Assembly: GCA_977006965.1 (NCBI GenBank) | Contig: OZ345370.1 | Span: forward strand, 186,001 to 250,000 | DNA: 64,000 bases | Source of the DNA: Phymatolithon calcareum | Lineage: Eukaryota; Rhodophyta; Florideophyceae; Hapalidiales | Reading direction: 5' to 3' | Notes under the pieces: model-generated | The model's database searches: none | What the model was told of the DNA's origin: nothing | The model's input: the letters and a program-made list of their open reading frames with translations, nothing else | Program-made: the position numbers and the translations under genes | Part shown: piece after piece, positions 35,155-46,854 of the stretch | How the letters are laid out: every line of letters begins with the position of its first letter | Position numbering within the stretch: position 1 is the first letter of the stretch

Positions 35155-35503
35155 ATTATGCCATGTAATTCAGAGAGACTGCTCAAACTTTCAGATCACC
35201 TTCTCATGTATTCTCGACCATACATGCTCCTCGATTTCGTTGTCGCGACAGCGTCCGCACCGGAAGCTGCTCCGGAATTGGAACAAAAGCCAAAGGCACT
35301 GCGTAAAATTCCCGCGGCAGCAAATACAAGGATCCGACAATGGCCGCCACTTTGGTCTGTCTCGCATTTCATGGCTCTTTACCTTTGATTTGGCCACAGG
35401 CAAGGTTGGTGCTAAAGAAGCATCCGGCTGGGGACCGGTTGCAGCGAAAATGTTGGACTGCAGCGGTCTGTGGACCTTCTTCACCCCCCAAATCCACCGG
35501 TCT

Positions 35504-36051
35504 GCGGTGGGGCGACGCAGTGATAGTCTCGGGCGCTGCAGCAATCGAGGCGGCCGGCGGACCACACTTTGAGATGGGACGTGAAAATGCTGTGGAGGAT
35601 GATCCGCGCGGCGCTCTACCGAGTCCAACGGAGACTGTGAATGAATTACGAAAGAGATTCGTGCCCCGGGGATTTGATGAACGGGATATTGTTTCACTGT
35701 CAGGTGCTCATACGCTTGGTGGCGTCAGCGGCGCTGGCCCTTTCCTACCAATGCCGAATAAGTTTCGCAATGAGTAAGTTAGCTCCACAAATCGAATACG
35801 CTGCTGATGGCACTGTGGCACAAGATTCTAATTTGTTTTGTACATTGCGTTATGCGTTCACCAACTTCAAAAACTTGACGTGGTTCCAAGATTGTCTTGA
35901 AAAGGGAATTTCAGAGAGAGCGGGTCCTTCAGCCAAGCCGAACTACGAACGTCCGAGTGATTTAAGTCTTCTTTACCCACCCACCTTTGAAATAGCAAAG
36001 CAATTTGCTGAAGATGAGGGCGCGTTCTTCACGGCCTTTGCAACTTCGTAA
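35504..36051 (+). pseudogene. Class I haem peroxidase (ascorbate/cytochrome c type) remnant
   Basis: From 35,504 the frame reads WGDAVIVSGAAAIEAAGGP, RGALPSPTETVNELRKRF, then FDERDIVSLSGAHTLGG. The last is the proximal-His motif of class I peroxidases. A frameshift near 35,770 moves the C-terminal part (PSDLSLL, FAEDEGAFFTAFA) to another frame. The N-terminal half with the distal His is gone; the LTR element sits 350 bp upstream. A second partial copy lies at 38,465-38,860. Ascorbate peroxidases detoxify hydrogen peroxide; this copy cannot. Confidence 0.75.
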
Positions 36052-36224
36052 AATAAGATCGTTTCCGTTGTTATTCCGACAGTTGCGTCACAGCAGCAAT
36101 GATTCTTCGCCTTTTATCGTAATGATACGTGGCGGAACAATGTAGCGACCTTATTGACAGCGAACATGACAAACTCTATCACTTCGTGAAAAAGATGCAA
36201 CTCCCAGTCGGTCATTCCGTTTCC

Positions 36225-36425
36225 TATTGCCTAAGACTAAATATCACCAGATCCCCGCAGTGGAGAAGATCAATTTTGGGTGCATACTTTAGAACCAATG
36301 CCGGGATCGAGCTGGCTGCTCTCCAGCGCATACTAGGGTCCATGAGGATGGACCAAGAGACCGAGTATTAATGCAAAAGACAAGGAAAAATCTGCGAATA
36401 TTGAGAAGATCCTAGGAGACTAGAG
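36225..36425 (+). mobile_element. LINE family A C-terminal scrap (also at 39,150-39,310)
   Basis: Reads WRRSILGAYF...ELAALQRILGSMRMDQETEY then TAA and CK, matching the block at 1,134-1,487. It is fused to the peroxidase relic and was duplicated with it. Confidence 0.6.
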
Positions 36426-36757
36426 CTTGTTTGATGTTACCTCAATTGCGGTTTTGAGAGCTTTTTAAGAGCTCTCAAAAAAATAAAACAACTTATATAT
36501 TAGTTTTATCGTTTTCATTGCAATTTATTGCTATAAAGCCTGACTTGGCCGAAAAACTTCTTATTGCAGTGGCTGTTGGAAACTTCTTTGGGCTATCCGG
36601 AAAACCGGTTACTAATCGATAGCGTTGTTTCTTTGCACTCGTCAGCGGTGGCGAATTAAAACGCGGCGGTACCAGAACTGTACGAGACATTTGTGGCAAT
36701 GATTGACCTAGAGCGATGAATCAGCTAACAGCTTCAACTTGGCAATACCGTGATAGG

Positions 36758-37508
36758 CAGGGGTGGTGCCAATCTCATTGCTCGACATTGCTGTTTGTTG
36801 TGCAATTAAACAATTCAATTGCTCACTACAATTAGTCAGCAATTCGGATTGCAATTTGCATACTTCCCGCAATAGTCAAGTTAATTGTTTATTCATGCCT
36901 CTTCTCCTAGGTGTACGAAATTTTCGTCTTCTGCGATAGCCTGTTCAACACGATGATTGACAACGCTTGACATAGCTTCCTTCACAGTTTGCTCATCCCA
37001 GTAAGAGCGGTTGACTTTGAGGAAAAGTATCGCCTCGAACACAATAGGAGACGTACGTTTCTTGTGATCAAGCAAAATGTACTTAGCCATGGACCAAAGA
37101 CGCTCCACCTCGGCAACCGACCCTAATATAAAATTGGTGTTCACGTAGCTCCGTGCACCGGGTAATCTGACTTTTGTCTACGCAGACCACTACAACAGAA
37201 CGATCACATGGATGGTTGAATTCAGGAACGTTGTAACTGTACGTAGAATTTTACGTACCGAACGCTTACACTGGCCCGAGTTCTATAATAAAAGTTGATG
37301 CTACCGACAACCAAGTACCAGGTACTACGCATGATACATTTGAAGTGATCGTTATTTCCGACAACTCTGCTGTCTCACTTGTTGAACTATACACTCTCGT
37401 ACAAACTACCAGCAATTCGAATTGCAATTCTTCATCAGAACCCAATTTGGGTCGAATTGCTACGAATTGCAATTCATTGCAATAGCAATGGATTGCGCAC
37501 CACCCCTG
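36758..37508 (-). mobile_element. hAT element, 751 bp, internally deleted, with empty paralogous site
   Basis: Ends CAGGGGTGGTGCC...GCGCACCACCCCTG (12-bp perfect inverted repeat, longer imperfect). The 8-bp target duplication GTGATAGG lies at 36,750-36,757 and 37,509-37,516. The duplicated locus at 39,660-39,700 has the same flanks with a single GTGATAGG and no insert. On the minus strand 37,144-36,893 encodes only the transposase dimerisation domain (SVAEVERLWSMA, RTSPIVFEAILFLKVNRSYWD). Non-autonomous; needs a transposase supplied elsewhere. Confidence 0.93.
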
Positions 37509-37796
37509 GTGATAGGTAATGTGATATTTTGTAACGTATGATGATACTGCGACTAGAGAGCCGATCAGATCTCCTGCATTGCCGACAGTCACGCAATACA
37601 CTTCTAGCAAGTAGTCCAGATCATCCGACCTACATTTTCCATGATGGTCGAAATCGTCCCTTCACCATGGTCATCGCTATCAAACACAGTTTATGGTCCT
37701 AGCAACCGCTTGATTATGTAACAGACTAAGGTGCGACGATGCAAGTCCTCCGTCTTTCAATCACTAACAACTCATTGGCGTCCTATGGTCAGCGTT

Positions 37797-37862
37797 TTGT
37801 AAACCTGGATATGTTGAATCCAGGGAAGGCATTCCCTGGACTCAACATATCCAGGTTTACAA
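37797..37862. repeat. Long perfect-type hairpin (31-bp arms)
   Basis: Arms 37,797-37,827 and 37,832-37,862 pair with one mismatch around a GGCA loop. The paralogous site at 40,215-40,235 has only the right arm, so the palindrome arose by local inverted duplication. Confidence 0.85.
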
Positions 37863-37915
37863 GAAACAATCATCAGTATTATAGCAAACAGAGTCCAACA
37901 CAACGCACAATGCAT

Positions 37916-38172
37916 TTGTCAGAGCAAGCAAGAAACGAAGATCCCGAACTAGATGAAGCTCAAGGATATTTCAAACTTAATGCTCAAACAACGACTTTCC
38001 GATATTCAAAAAGAAATGCTGGAAATGGCAGTTGATACTGTCCAAAGAAAATGTCCGAAAACAACGACTTAAATGAGAACGTAAGCGAAGATTGTAGCGC
38101 AACGAAAAGTCTCTCAGGAGCAATGATAATTGACAAAGGGAGCTTTAGTTAAACAGAAATCCAATCCAATCC
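37916..38172 (+). mobile_element. Short insertion with ATCCA-repeat tail, retroposon-like
   Basis: 257 bp between direct repeats AATGCAT (37,909-37,915 and 38,173-38,179). It is absent from the paralogous sequence near 40,300. It ends in (ATCCA)n, the kind of simple 3' tail left by some non-LTR retrotransposition. No diagnostic domain. Confidence 0.55.
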
Positions 38173-38464
38173 AATGCATATGTCTGGTGATTAGGTCATT
38201 CTGTCCAAAAAAGTTATAGAATGTCCATGCAGACCATGTCAACTGTGCCGCGTGCGCTGGCTCCGGAGGTCACTGGCGGGTGTTAGAGAGATCGGCAACA
38301 GAAGGAGACAGTTCGCGAGAGAAGCAAGGGAACTGTCTTCGATTTCCAGACATTGCACTTACGCCGTATGTGTTGTCCATCATGCATTGAGCTAGTCATT
38401 GTCTCATTGCTGCCAAATCTTCTGCTTTGATGCTGCTTTTCGAAGGCTTTGTTCTTCAGAGAAC

Positions 38465-38860
38465 CCGTTCCCTGGGGATTTGATGAACGGGATATTGTTT
38501 CACTGTCAGGTGCTCATACGCTTGGTGGCGTCAGCGGCACTGGCCCTTTCCTACCAATGCCGAATAAGTTTCGCAATGAGTAAGTTAGCTCCACGAATCG
38601 AAGACGCTGCTGATGGCACTGTGGCACAAGATTCTAACTTTTTGGTACATTGCGTTATGCGTGCAGCTATTTCAAAAACTTGACGTGGTTCCAAGTTGTC
38701 TTGAAAAGGGAATTTCAGAGAAAGCGGCCCCCCCCCAGCACAAGCCGAACTACGAGCTTCCGAGTGATTTGGCTCTTCTTGATGACCACTTAGAAATAGC
38801 AAAGCAATTTGCTGAAGATGAGGGCGCGTTCTTCACGTCCTTTGCAACTTCGCAAAAAAG
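38465..38860 (+). pseudogene. Second peroxidase C-terminal remnant
   Basis: Starts WGFDERDIVSLSGAHTLGGVSG. It then carries the same frameshift region as 35,770, plus further indels, and the FAEDEGAFFTSFATS end. Duplicate of 35,680-36,051. Confidence 0.72.
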
Positions 38861-39780
38861 ATGGTTTCGGTTGTCATTCCGACTGTTGCGTTACAGTAGT
38901 AATGATTCTTCGCATTTTATCGCAATAATACTTGGCAGAACAATGTAACGACCTTCTTGACAGCGAACATGACAAACCTTATCACTTCGTGAAATTCGCA
39001 GCTGAAATCGAATGCACAACTGCAGCGGATGGACATGGTATTCCTCATTAGAGTTCCAAACAGTATTTTGAACAACCAAAACAAAATGCCGTACAGTGCT
39101 CGGACGAAAGCATAGAGATGCAACTCCCAGTGCGTCAATCTGTTTCCTTTATCACCAGATCCCTGCAGTGGAGAAGAACAATTTTGATTGAATACTTTGG
39201 AACCATTGCCGGGATCGAGCTTGCTGCCCTCCCGCGCATATTAGGGTCGATGACGATGGACCAAGAGACCGAGTACTAATGCAAAAGACAGGGAAAGATC
39301 TGCGAATATGGAGAAGATCTTAGGAAACTAGAGTGTGCTAGATGTTACCCCAATTGAGGTTTCGAGAGCTTTACAAAAGCTTTCAAAAAATAAAACAACT
39401 TATATTCGTTTTCATTGCAATTTATTGCTATAAAGCCTGACTTGACCTAAAAAGTTCTTATTGCAGTGGTTGTTAGAAACTACTTGGAGCTAACCGGAAA
39501 ATCGGATACTAATCGATAGCGTTATTTCTTTGCACTCGTCAGCGGTGGCGAATTAAAGCTCGGCGGTACCGGAACTCTACGAGACATTTTCGGCAATGAT
39601 TGGCCTAAAGGGATGAATCAGCTAACAGCTGCAGTTTCCTACGACAAGATTGAGGAAGTTTTCAACTTGGCAATATCGTGATAGGTAATGCGATAGTTTG
39701 TAACTTGCGATGATACGGCGACTAGATAGCCGATCAGATCTCCTGCATTGCCGACAGGTGCGCAATACACTTCTAACAAG

Positions 39781-40184
39781 CAGGGGTCCTATCCAGTATA
39801 CTGGACTTGCAGTATACTGCAATCTACTTGTACTGGAGTGGGACTGCAAAAAACCCGCCTACTTGCAATACGAATTGCAAAATGTTTGACTGTGTTGAGC
39901 GGACACAATGTAGTGCATGTCATGCACTCTCTAATTTATACTGTACCATCTCGGTACGTATTATGCCGAATCCATCATAGTCACAAACGTAGAGCACCAA
40001 TTCAAGTGTTTACAGTACTGACGTGGCGTTCAGTCCACGTGTGGATACAGCGCACTGAGATCCTCTACTTGCAATACAACTTGCAGACAATCGCCGGGAC
40101 TGCTACTTGCAAATCGAATTGCACTGTATCTAGCAATCAATAAAAATCTACTTGCTAGTAGCCCTGCTGATTGTTTCTTGTTAG
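39781..40184. mobile_element. Insertion of about 404 bp beginning CAGGGG
   Basis: Interrupts the sequence TAACAAG|TAG that is continuous at 37,605-37,615. A 7-bp direct repeat TAACAAG flanks it (39,774-39,780 and 40,185-40,191). The left end is CAGGGGTCC and a CCCTG lies at 40,161-40,165, suggesting a hAT-like end, but the last 19 bp do not fit a clean inverted repeat. The interior has CTTGCAAT/AATTGCA-type subterminal repeats. Confidence 0.5.
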
Positions 40185-40400
40185 TAACAAGTAGTAAAGA
40201 TTATCCGACCTACATTATCCAACATATCCAGGATTACAAGAAACAATCATCAGTATTATAGCAAACAAAGTCCAAATCGCGTTATCTTACACAACGCACA
40301 ATACATTGTCTGGTGAATAGGTCATTCTCTGGTCATCGTCTCATCGCTGCCAAATCTTTTGCTTTAATGCTGCTACTTCAGAGAAGCCAGATGGACTTTA

Positions 40401-40875
40401 CATACTATAGTTCCTTGAATAAGTCCACAGATGTCCTGTACTGTGTACCTTGCCCACCTTCAATTAGTGCAAACAAGTTTTTCTCGCTTTCTAGACCCGA
40501 TTCCAGATAGCGCTCTCCTTTTCCTAGGAAATAGGGCGTTAGGTGTTTGATTCTCGAGATAATGGCTAGGTTTTGATATGATTCCTATAATTCCGACAGC
40601 AGCGCTTCCAGACACTTTAATCGCGACAACAGCAAGTGCCCAACCGAGCGATGAAAGATAACTGGAAAGCCTTGTAAGAGGTGAATATTTCGCTCAGATG
40701 CCCACCGTAGTGGTGATTTGGAATTTCTCTGGACTTGGAGTAAGCAAAATCCAAAAACCGAGTACAAAAGGATTGATATGAATATATCTAAGGGGAGGTA
40801 TTGACGGTACGTTTCAATATGCCAATCGGGTGCCAGGATCAGATGTTTTGGTTCCTACGAAAACTTAATGCCCTC
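40401..40875. other. Intergenic
   Basis: No gene recognised; 3' flank of the TPR array. Confidence 0.4.
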
Positions 40876-41155
40876 TTAAAAGGCAGGTTCTCCAGCACCT
40901 AGAATAGGCCAACTTTCGCGGCAGAACACCTCCGCCTCCTCCAAAACGTCTTTACATTCCATCACTCCGCCCATCTGGTGCAGCGGCGCTGCGATATCTG
41001 GGCGCACGGCATGTTCTCCATGCAGGGCAGGCTGCATTAGCAGGCTTTCCGGATACAGTTCCTCAGCCTCCATTAAAAAGCATTTAGTTTCCATCACCCA
41101 GACAAGATTTTTCAGCGAAACAGCAATATCTCAATGCACGCCGTAGGCTTTCGCG
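40876..41155 (-). pseudogene. Degenerate TPR units beyond the stop
   Basis: Translation continues past the stop of the TPR gene as about two decayed units (METKCFLMEAEELYPESL, ALHGEHAVRPDIAAPLHQ). The TAA at 41,156 stands where other units have a Tyr codon, so the array once ran further. Confidence 0.65.
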
Positions 41156-43840
41156 TTACAGTTCCTCCGCCTCGTCCAAAGCGCCTTTACCTTTCATCAC
41201 TCCGCCCAGATTGTGGAGCGAAACCGCGATACTTGGATGTACAGCATCTTCTCCATGGACGGCGCGCTCCATTCGCAGACTTTCGCGATAAAGCTGCTGC
41301 GCCTCGTCCAAAACGCCTTTGGATTCCATCACTCCGCCCAGATTGTGGAGCGACGCCGCGATACTTGGATGTACAGCATCTTCTCCATGGACGGCACGAT
41401 TCATTCGCAGGCTTTCGCGATAAAGCTGCTCCGCCTCGTCCAAAGCGCCTTTACCTTTCATCACTCCGCCCAGATTGTGGAGCGAAACCGCGATTTCTGG
41501 ATGTACAGCATCTTCTCCATGGACGGCGCGCTCCATTCGCAGGCTTTCGCGATAAAGCTGCTCCGCCTCGTCCAAAACGCCTTTGGATTCCATCACTCCG
41601 CCCAGATTGTGGAGCGACGCCGCGATACTTGGATGTACAGCATCTTCTCCATGGACGGCACGCTTCATTCGCAGGCTTTCGCGATAAAGCTGCTCCGCCT
41701 CGTCCAAAACGCCTTTACCTTTCATCACTCCGCCCAGCTGGTTCAGCGACGCTGCGATATCCGGATGTACAGCATCTTCTCCATGGACGGCACGATTCAT
41801 TCGCAGACTTTCGCGATAAAGCTCCTCCGCCTCGTCCAAAACGCCTTTGGATTCCATCACTCCGCCCAGATTGTGGAGCGACGCCGCGATACTTGGATGT
41901 ACAGCATCTTCTCCATGGACGGCGCGCTCCATTCGCAGACTTTCGCGATAAAGCTGCTGCGCCTCGTCCAAAACGCCTTTGGATTCCATCACTCCGCCCA
42001 GATTGTGGAGCGACGCCGCGATACTTGGATGTACAGCATCTTCTCCATGGCGGCGCGCTCCATTCGCAGACTTTCGCGATAAAGCTGCTCCGCCTCGTCC
42101 AAAACGCCTTTGGATTCCATCACTCCGCCCAGATTGTGGAGCGAAACTGCGATACTTGGATGTACAGCATCTTCTCCATGGACGGCACGCTTCATTCGCA
42201 GGCTTTCGCGATAAAGCTGCTCCGCCTCGTCCAAAACGCCTTTGGATTCCATCACTCCGCCCAGCTGGTCCAGCGACGCCGCGATACTTGGATGTACAGC
42301 ATCTTCTCCATGAACGGCACGATTCATTCGCAGACTTTCGCGATAAAGCTGCTCCGCCTCGTCCAAAACGCCTTTACCTTTCATCACTCCGCCCAGATTG
42401 TGGAGCGAAACCGCGATTTCAGGATGTACAGCATCTTCTCCATGGACGGCACGCTTCATTCGCAGGCTTTCGCGATAAAGCTGCTGCGCCTCGTCCAAAA
42501 CGCCTTTGGATTCCATCACTCCGCCCAGATTGTGGAGCGAAACCGCGATTTCTGGATGTACAGCATCTTCTCCATGGACGGCACGCTTCATTCGCAGACT
42601 TTCGCGATAAAGCTGCTCCGCCTCGTCCAAAACGCCTTTACCTTTCATCACTCCGCCCAGCTGGTTCAGCGACGCCGCGATACTTGGATGTACAGCATCT
42701 TCTCCATGGACGGCGCGCTCCATTCGCAGACTTTCGCGATAAAGCTGCTCCGCCTCGTCCAAAACGCCTTTACCTTCCATCACTCCGCCCAGCTGGTTCA
42801 GCGACGCTGCGATTTCTGGATGTACAGCATCTTCTCCATGGACGGCACGATTCATTCGCAGGCTTTCGCGATAAAGCTGCTCCGCCTCGTCCAAAACGCC
42901 TTTGGATTCCATCACTCCGCCCAGATTGTGGAGCGACGCCGCGATACTTGGATGTACAGCATCTTCTCCATGGACGGCACGCTTCATTCGCAGACTTTCG
43001 CGATAAAGCTGCTCCGCCTCGTCCAAAACGCCTTTGGATTCCATCACTCCGCCCAAATTGTTGAGGGAAACCGCGATTCCAGGATGTACAGCATCTTCTC
43101 CATGGACGGCGCGCTCCATTCGCAGACTTTCGCGATAAAGCTGCTCCGCCTCGTCCAAAACGCCTTTACCTTTCATCACTCCGCCCAGCTGGTTCAGCGA
43201 CGCTGCGATTTCTGGATGTACAGCATCTTCTCCATGGACGGCACGATTCATTCGCAGGCTTTCGCGATAAAGCTGCTGCGCCTCGTCCAAAACGCCTTTG
43301 GATTCCATCACTCCGCCCAGATTGTGGAGCGACGCCGCGATACTTGGATGTACAGCATCTTCTCCATGGACGGCACGATTCATTCGCAGACTTTCGCGAT
43401 AAAGCTCCTCCGCCTCGTCCAAAACGCCTTTGGATTCCATCACTCCGCCCAGCTGGTTCAGCGACGCCGCGATACTTGGATGTACAGCATCTTCTCCATG
43501 GACGGCACGCTTCATTAGCAGACTTTCGCGATAAAGCTGCTCCGCCTCGTCAAAAACGCCTTTACCTTTCATCACTCCGCCCAGATTGTGGAGCGACGCC
43601 GCGATACTTGGATGTACAGCATCTTCTCCATGGACGGCGCGCTCCATTCGCAGGCTTTCGCGATAAAGCTGCTCCGCCTCGTCCAAAACGCCTTTACCTT
43701 CCATCACTCCGCCCAGCTGGTTCAGCGACGCTGCGATTTCTGGATGTACAGCATCTTCTCCATGGACGGCACGATTCATTCGCAGGCTTTCGCGATAAAG
43801 CTGCTCCGCCTCGTCCAGAACGCCTTCAATCGCTTTTATT
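41156..43840 (-). repeat. 132-bp tandem array encoding 44-residue TPRs
   Basis: About 20 units at over 90% identity. Unit core: LDEAEQLYRESLRM, RAVHGEDAVHP, IAASLHNLGG. Variation is concentrated at a few codons: E/K-S/G after VM, E/Q and Q/E after DEA, K/N/E before RAVHG, S/E/D/G after HP, A/V, and HN/NQ/DQ/NN. Because the unit is a multiple of three, long spurious ORFs also run on the plus strand. Confidence 0.92.
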
Positions 43841-46800
43841 CTAGCAAGTTGATGCAGCACGTTGGCGCACATTGAGGACTCTGGATAGAAAGATGGACCG
43901 TTTTCGCGTTGCCGGAACTGTCGAGGAATACATACCGCTGACAGCGTACGCCATTTTTGGCCTTCACTCTGAATCTTATGAAGTGCATTTCGTGCGTCGT
44001 TCTCTGAGTCCCTGAATTGCCCAAGGCCATAGCGAGCGTGACTGCGAAGAATGATGTAGTTGAGCCACTTTTCCCGATCTTGCCGTCGCTTTGTTTCCTC
44101 AATCGTCCGCACGCACGTGAGCGCGGAAACAAGTTTGGACGCAAGTTCTCGAACGCCGAGTTTTCTATCTTCCCAAGGTACTAGAAGCACTATGGAACAA
44201 AGATCATCAGCTTCCCTTGCTCGTCCGCTTGAAAGCAACATACGAATTGCAAAATTGGCAAGCGGCTCTGATTTGGTTGCAAACATCTCCATTGCAATCC
44301 CTCTGCTCACCTGCATCTGCTCTTTCACAACACTGACTGCATGAGGTAGCAGGTATCGCATCGTTTTCCCATACACATAAGGCAAAGAATTGAAATTAAA
44401 TCCGTCCTCCTCTAGAACCTGTGATACGCACGCATGCACTGCTCGCAGCGCACGATCCTGACATGCACGACGCTCTGTCCCCGCATCCGTTCGAACACAA
44501 AGTCGAATCATTGTGTGCAGCTTGAAGACTGCATGTCTGGTTGTCCCACTCTCATTTTCCATCGACAGCAGGGATGCGTCATTCACCAGTTCGAGCTTCA
44601 CAGTGTTGAAATAAGGAAGATTCGAACTTTCACCCATCGACTCATCCCGAAAACATTCCATTACGACGCGCTTCATCAGACGCTCCGGAATATCTCTGTC
44701 ACCCAACATTGCAACCGCACGTAGGACACTTCTCGAAAGCAGGTCCAACTTAGACATATTGACTTTCCATGTGGTCCAAATCGCTCTTTGCTCCTCACGT
44801 ACGCCATATGACTTCAATGCTTTGCGAAAAACTGACGACAAGTCTTCGTTATTCCACTGTTTCTTGTACACCTCAACATATTCGGCAAATGTTATTCCCG
44901 CGCTTGCAATGAAGCTCCCAGCCTGCACCAGGGCTAAAGGAAGGCCCGCAAGACCATAGATCTCCTTTCTCCCGCCAAGGTCGACGAGTGCACGATACTC
45001 CTCGGGATCTTCATATTTTAGACGTTCCAGAGCCGAGTATATCGCTGTATCGTTCTTGGCCGTCCTGCTTTCCGCATTCTTGAATTTCAATAGTACACAC
45101 ATGGCGTCCTCCTCCTCTAACGGCGATAACTTCAGCAGCTGCTCCTCCGCCAGTCCACACCATAGCATGGGATCCCCCCGTCTTGAGGTCACGATCAGCC
45201 ATCCGCACTCGCCTTCTGCGAATTTCGCAATCTCTCCGAGAACTTCAGCGGCCTCTTCGTCGTCGGCGTTGTCCAAACAAAGCACCCAACGACCTTCTAC
45301 ACTGTCCAGTGCTCGACCTAACGCCGCAATGACCGGTCCAACACTGGATCTGTCGCTTTCAGGTAAATAAAACCGACCGAGTCGTTGCGCGAAATCTGCC
45401 ACTGACGACAATATTTGAGACTCGTTGCCCGCCACTGAGACCCAAAACGCACCACCAGGTACAAGTCCGTTCCTTCGCGCTGACTCGGCAAAAGACACCA
45501 TCAATTGTGTCTTCCCAGCACCTCCATACTGAGTAATAGCGGCGCTTCCAAAGCGTTGCAATATGTTTTGCAATTTCTCTCGTTCCTTCCCACGGCCAAC
45601 AAAGTATGGTGAGAGACTCGGCATAGGCAAAACATCCCCATTATAACCACTGCTGCCAACATTGGCTAACGTTTGGTTCTTCTCCCTCTTCTTTTCGACC
45701 TTGGCAATTGCGATATCACCAGTATTTCGGATGGTGACCAATCTCTCGTGAAATGATTTTACCTTCGACTCAGCATCGCTCACCATACTCGAGCTCATTG
45801 CTTGCCCGACTTTGCTTCGCATCAGTTGATCTTCTATGCCTTCGAGAGTCTGCATGCACTCTTCCTGAAACTTGAAAATGGCTTCAAGGCGCAAGTCGTC
45901 GATTCCTGCCTCGGGATTCAGAACAGCAATTATACTTTCCGATGCTGCGACCGATAGCGTTTCAAGCTCTGCGTGAAGTCTTGGCAGAATTTGCCGGCCG
46001 CGAGCTCCTTCAGACACCATGTGCGCGAGTCTTGCTCCAAGCGCTACCACCTGAAAAGCTGCGCCCACGACGGTAACACACTTGGCGATGTCGGCGACTT
46101 TTTCAGCCGTCTCCGCAACATTCGGCACGCTTTCACGGAGTACCTTGACAATGATAGCCACTGACTCCACGAACTCTGGAATTCTGCCTGCAGAATCCAG
46201 GGTATCGGCCAACTGTAAAACGGGAGACCCAGAACCACTATCATTGTAGTGCGAACTCCCAACGGCGGCCGAGACAGCGGGGTTGATCAAATGTCGTTTT
46301 GATGCAACTTGATCGTGAATAACACTGGCAATCGCGAGGACCGGGACACCGCTCGAGACTCTAGTAGACACTAGCGTCCGATATATCTCCATCAGTGCCT
46401 TCCATGGCGCAATTCGGACTCGCAGAGTACTCATCCAGTCACTTCTCTCACTATCAGAGCTGGCGACGATGACGACGGTCCTTCTGCCGCGCACGGCTGG
46501 GATACGTGAGGGAAATCGACCGGTCACGCAAAGCCCTGGACCTCCATCTGTGTTACCTTGGAACGGGCGCACCGCATCTTCGACATCCTTCCAAGCGGCG
46601 TCTGTGGGAAGGCGGTCAAGTACGAGACACTCTTCGCAGCGAAAGTCCAACAGCGTGTGCGGGGCTTCCAAGTTGGCGGCATCCTTGACGTACTTCCAGC
46701 GCAGGGCGCTCGCGAAAGCAAGCCACGCTTCCCGGGGGCTGGCCTGTGTCGACCGCGCGTTTTCCTCTGACTGGTAAACCAAGGCTTTCGGAAATAAATT

Positions 46801-46854
46801 TGCAGGCATATTCGCAGTTGACGACATGGAGGGAATATGTGCGGAAGTGTTCAT
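41156..46854 (-). CDS. NLR-like receptor: PH-like, helical domain, NB-ARC, about 20 TPR units (one frameshift)
   Basis: Starts at the Met at 46,854; no intron visible. The frame runs 1,621 codons to 41,989. A one-base deletion between 42,050 and 42,051 (CCATGGCGG where other units have CCATGGACGG) then shifts it, and six more units follow to the stop at 41,156; without the shift it would be about 1,900 residues. Residues ~40-150 look like a PH domain (RTVVIVASSDSERSDWMSTL). Residues ~215-390 form a helical bundle recalling the MLKL/HeLo-type death domains. The NB-ARC has P-loop YGGAGKTQL (~440), Walker B WVLCLDNADD, sensor LIVTSRRGD, GLPLAL (~637) and an MHD-like LHTMIR (~778). From ~1,005 come 44-residue kinesin-light-chain-like TPRs. 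Likely an intracellular sensor; the ligand is unknown. The domain calls before NB-ARC are tentative. Confidence 0.82.

Larger units (their letters stand above)
35640..40400 (+). repeat. Tandem duplication of peroxidase-relic unit with nested insertions
   Basis: The sequence from the peroxidase C-terminus (35,640) through 36,750 and on from 37,517 recurs from 38,465 through 39,780, and the piece with AAGAAACAATCATCAGTATT recurs at 40,225. The three partial copies differ by insertions that are absent from their partners, which dates and delimits the elements at 36,758, 37,916 and 39,781. Confidence 0.75.

Noticed and set aside
41134-43518. 794-codon ORF on the plus strand and overlapping 361- and 289-codon ORFs
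   Set aside because: They are translations of the antisense strand of the 132-bp TPR array. Any array whose unit is a multiple of three stays open in several frames once one unit is open. No independent domain is present.
41156-43840. CRISPR-like array (regular 132-bp repeats)
   Set aside because: The repeats have no unique spacers and encode a continuous TPR protein in a eukaryotic context.
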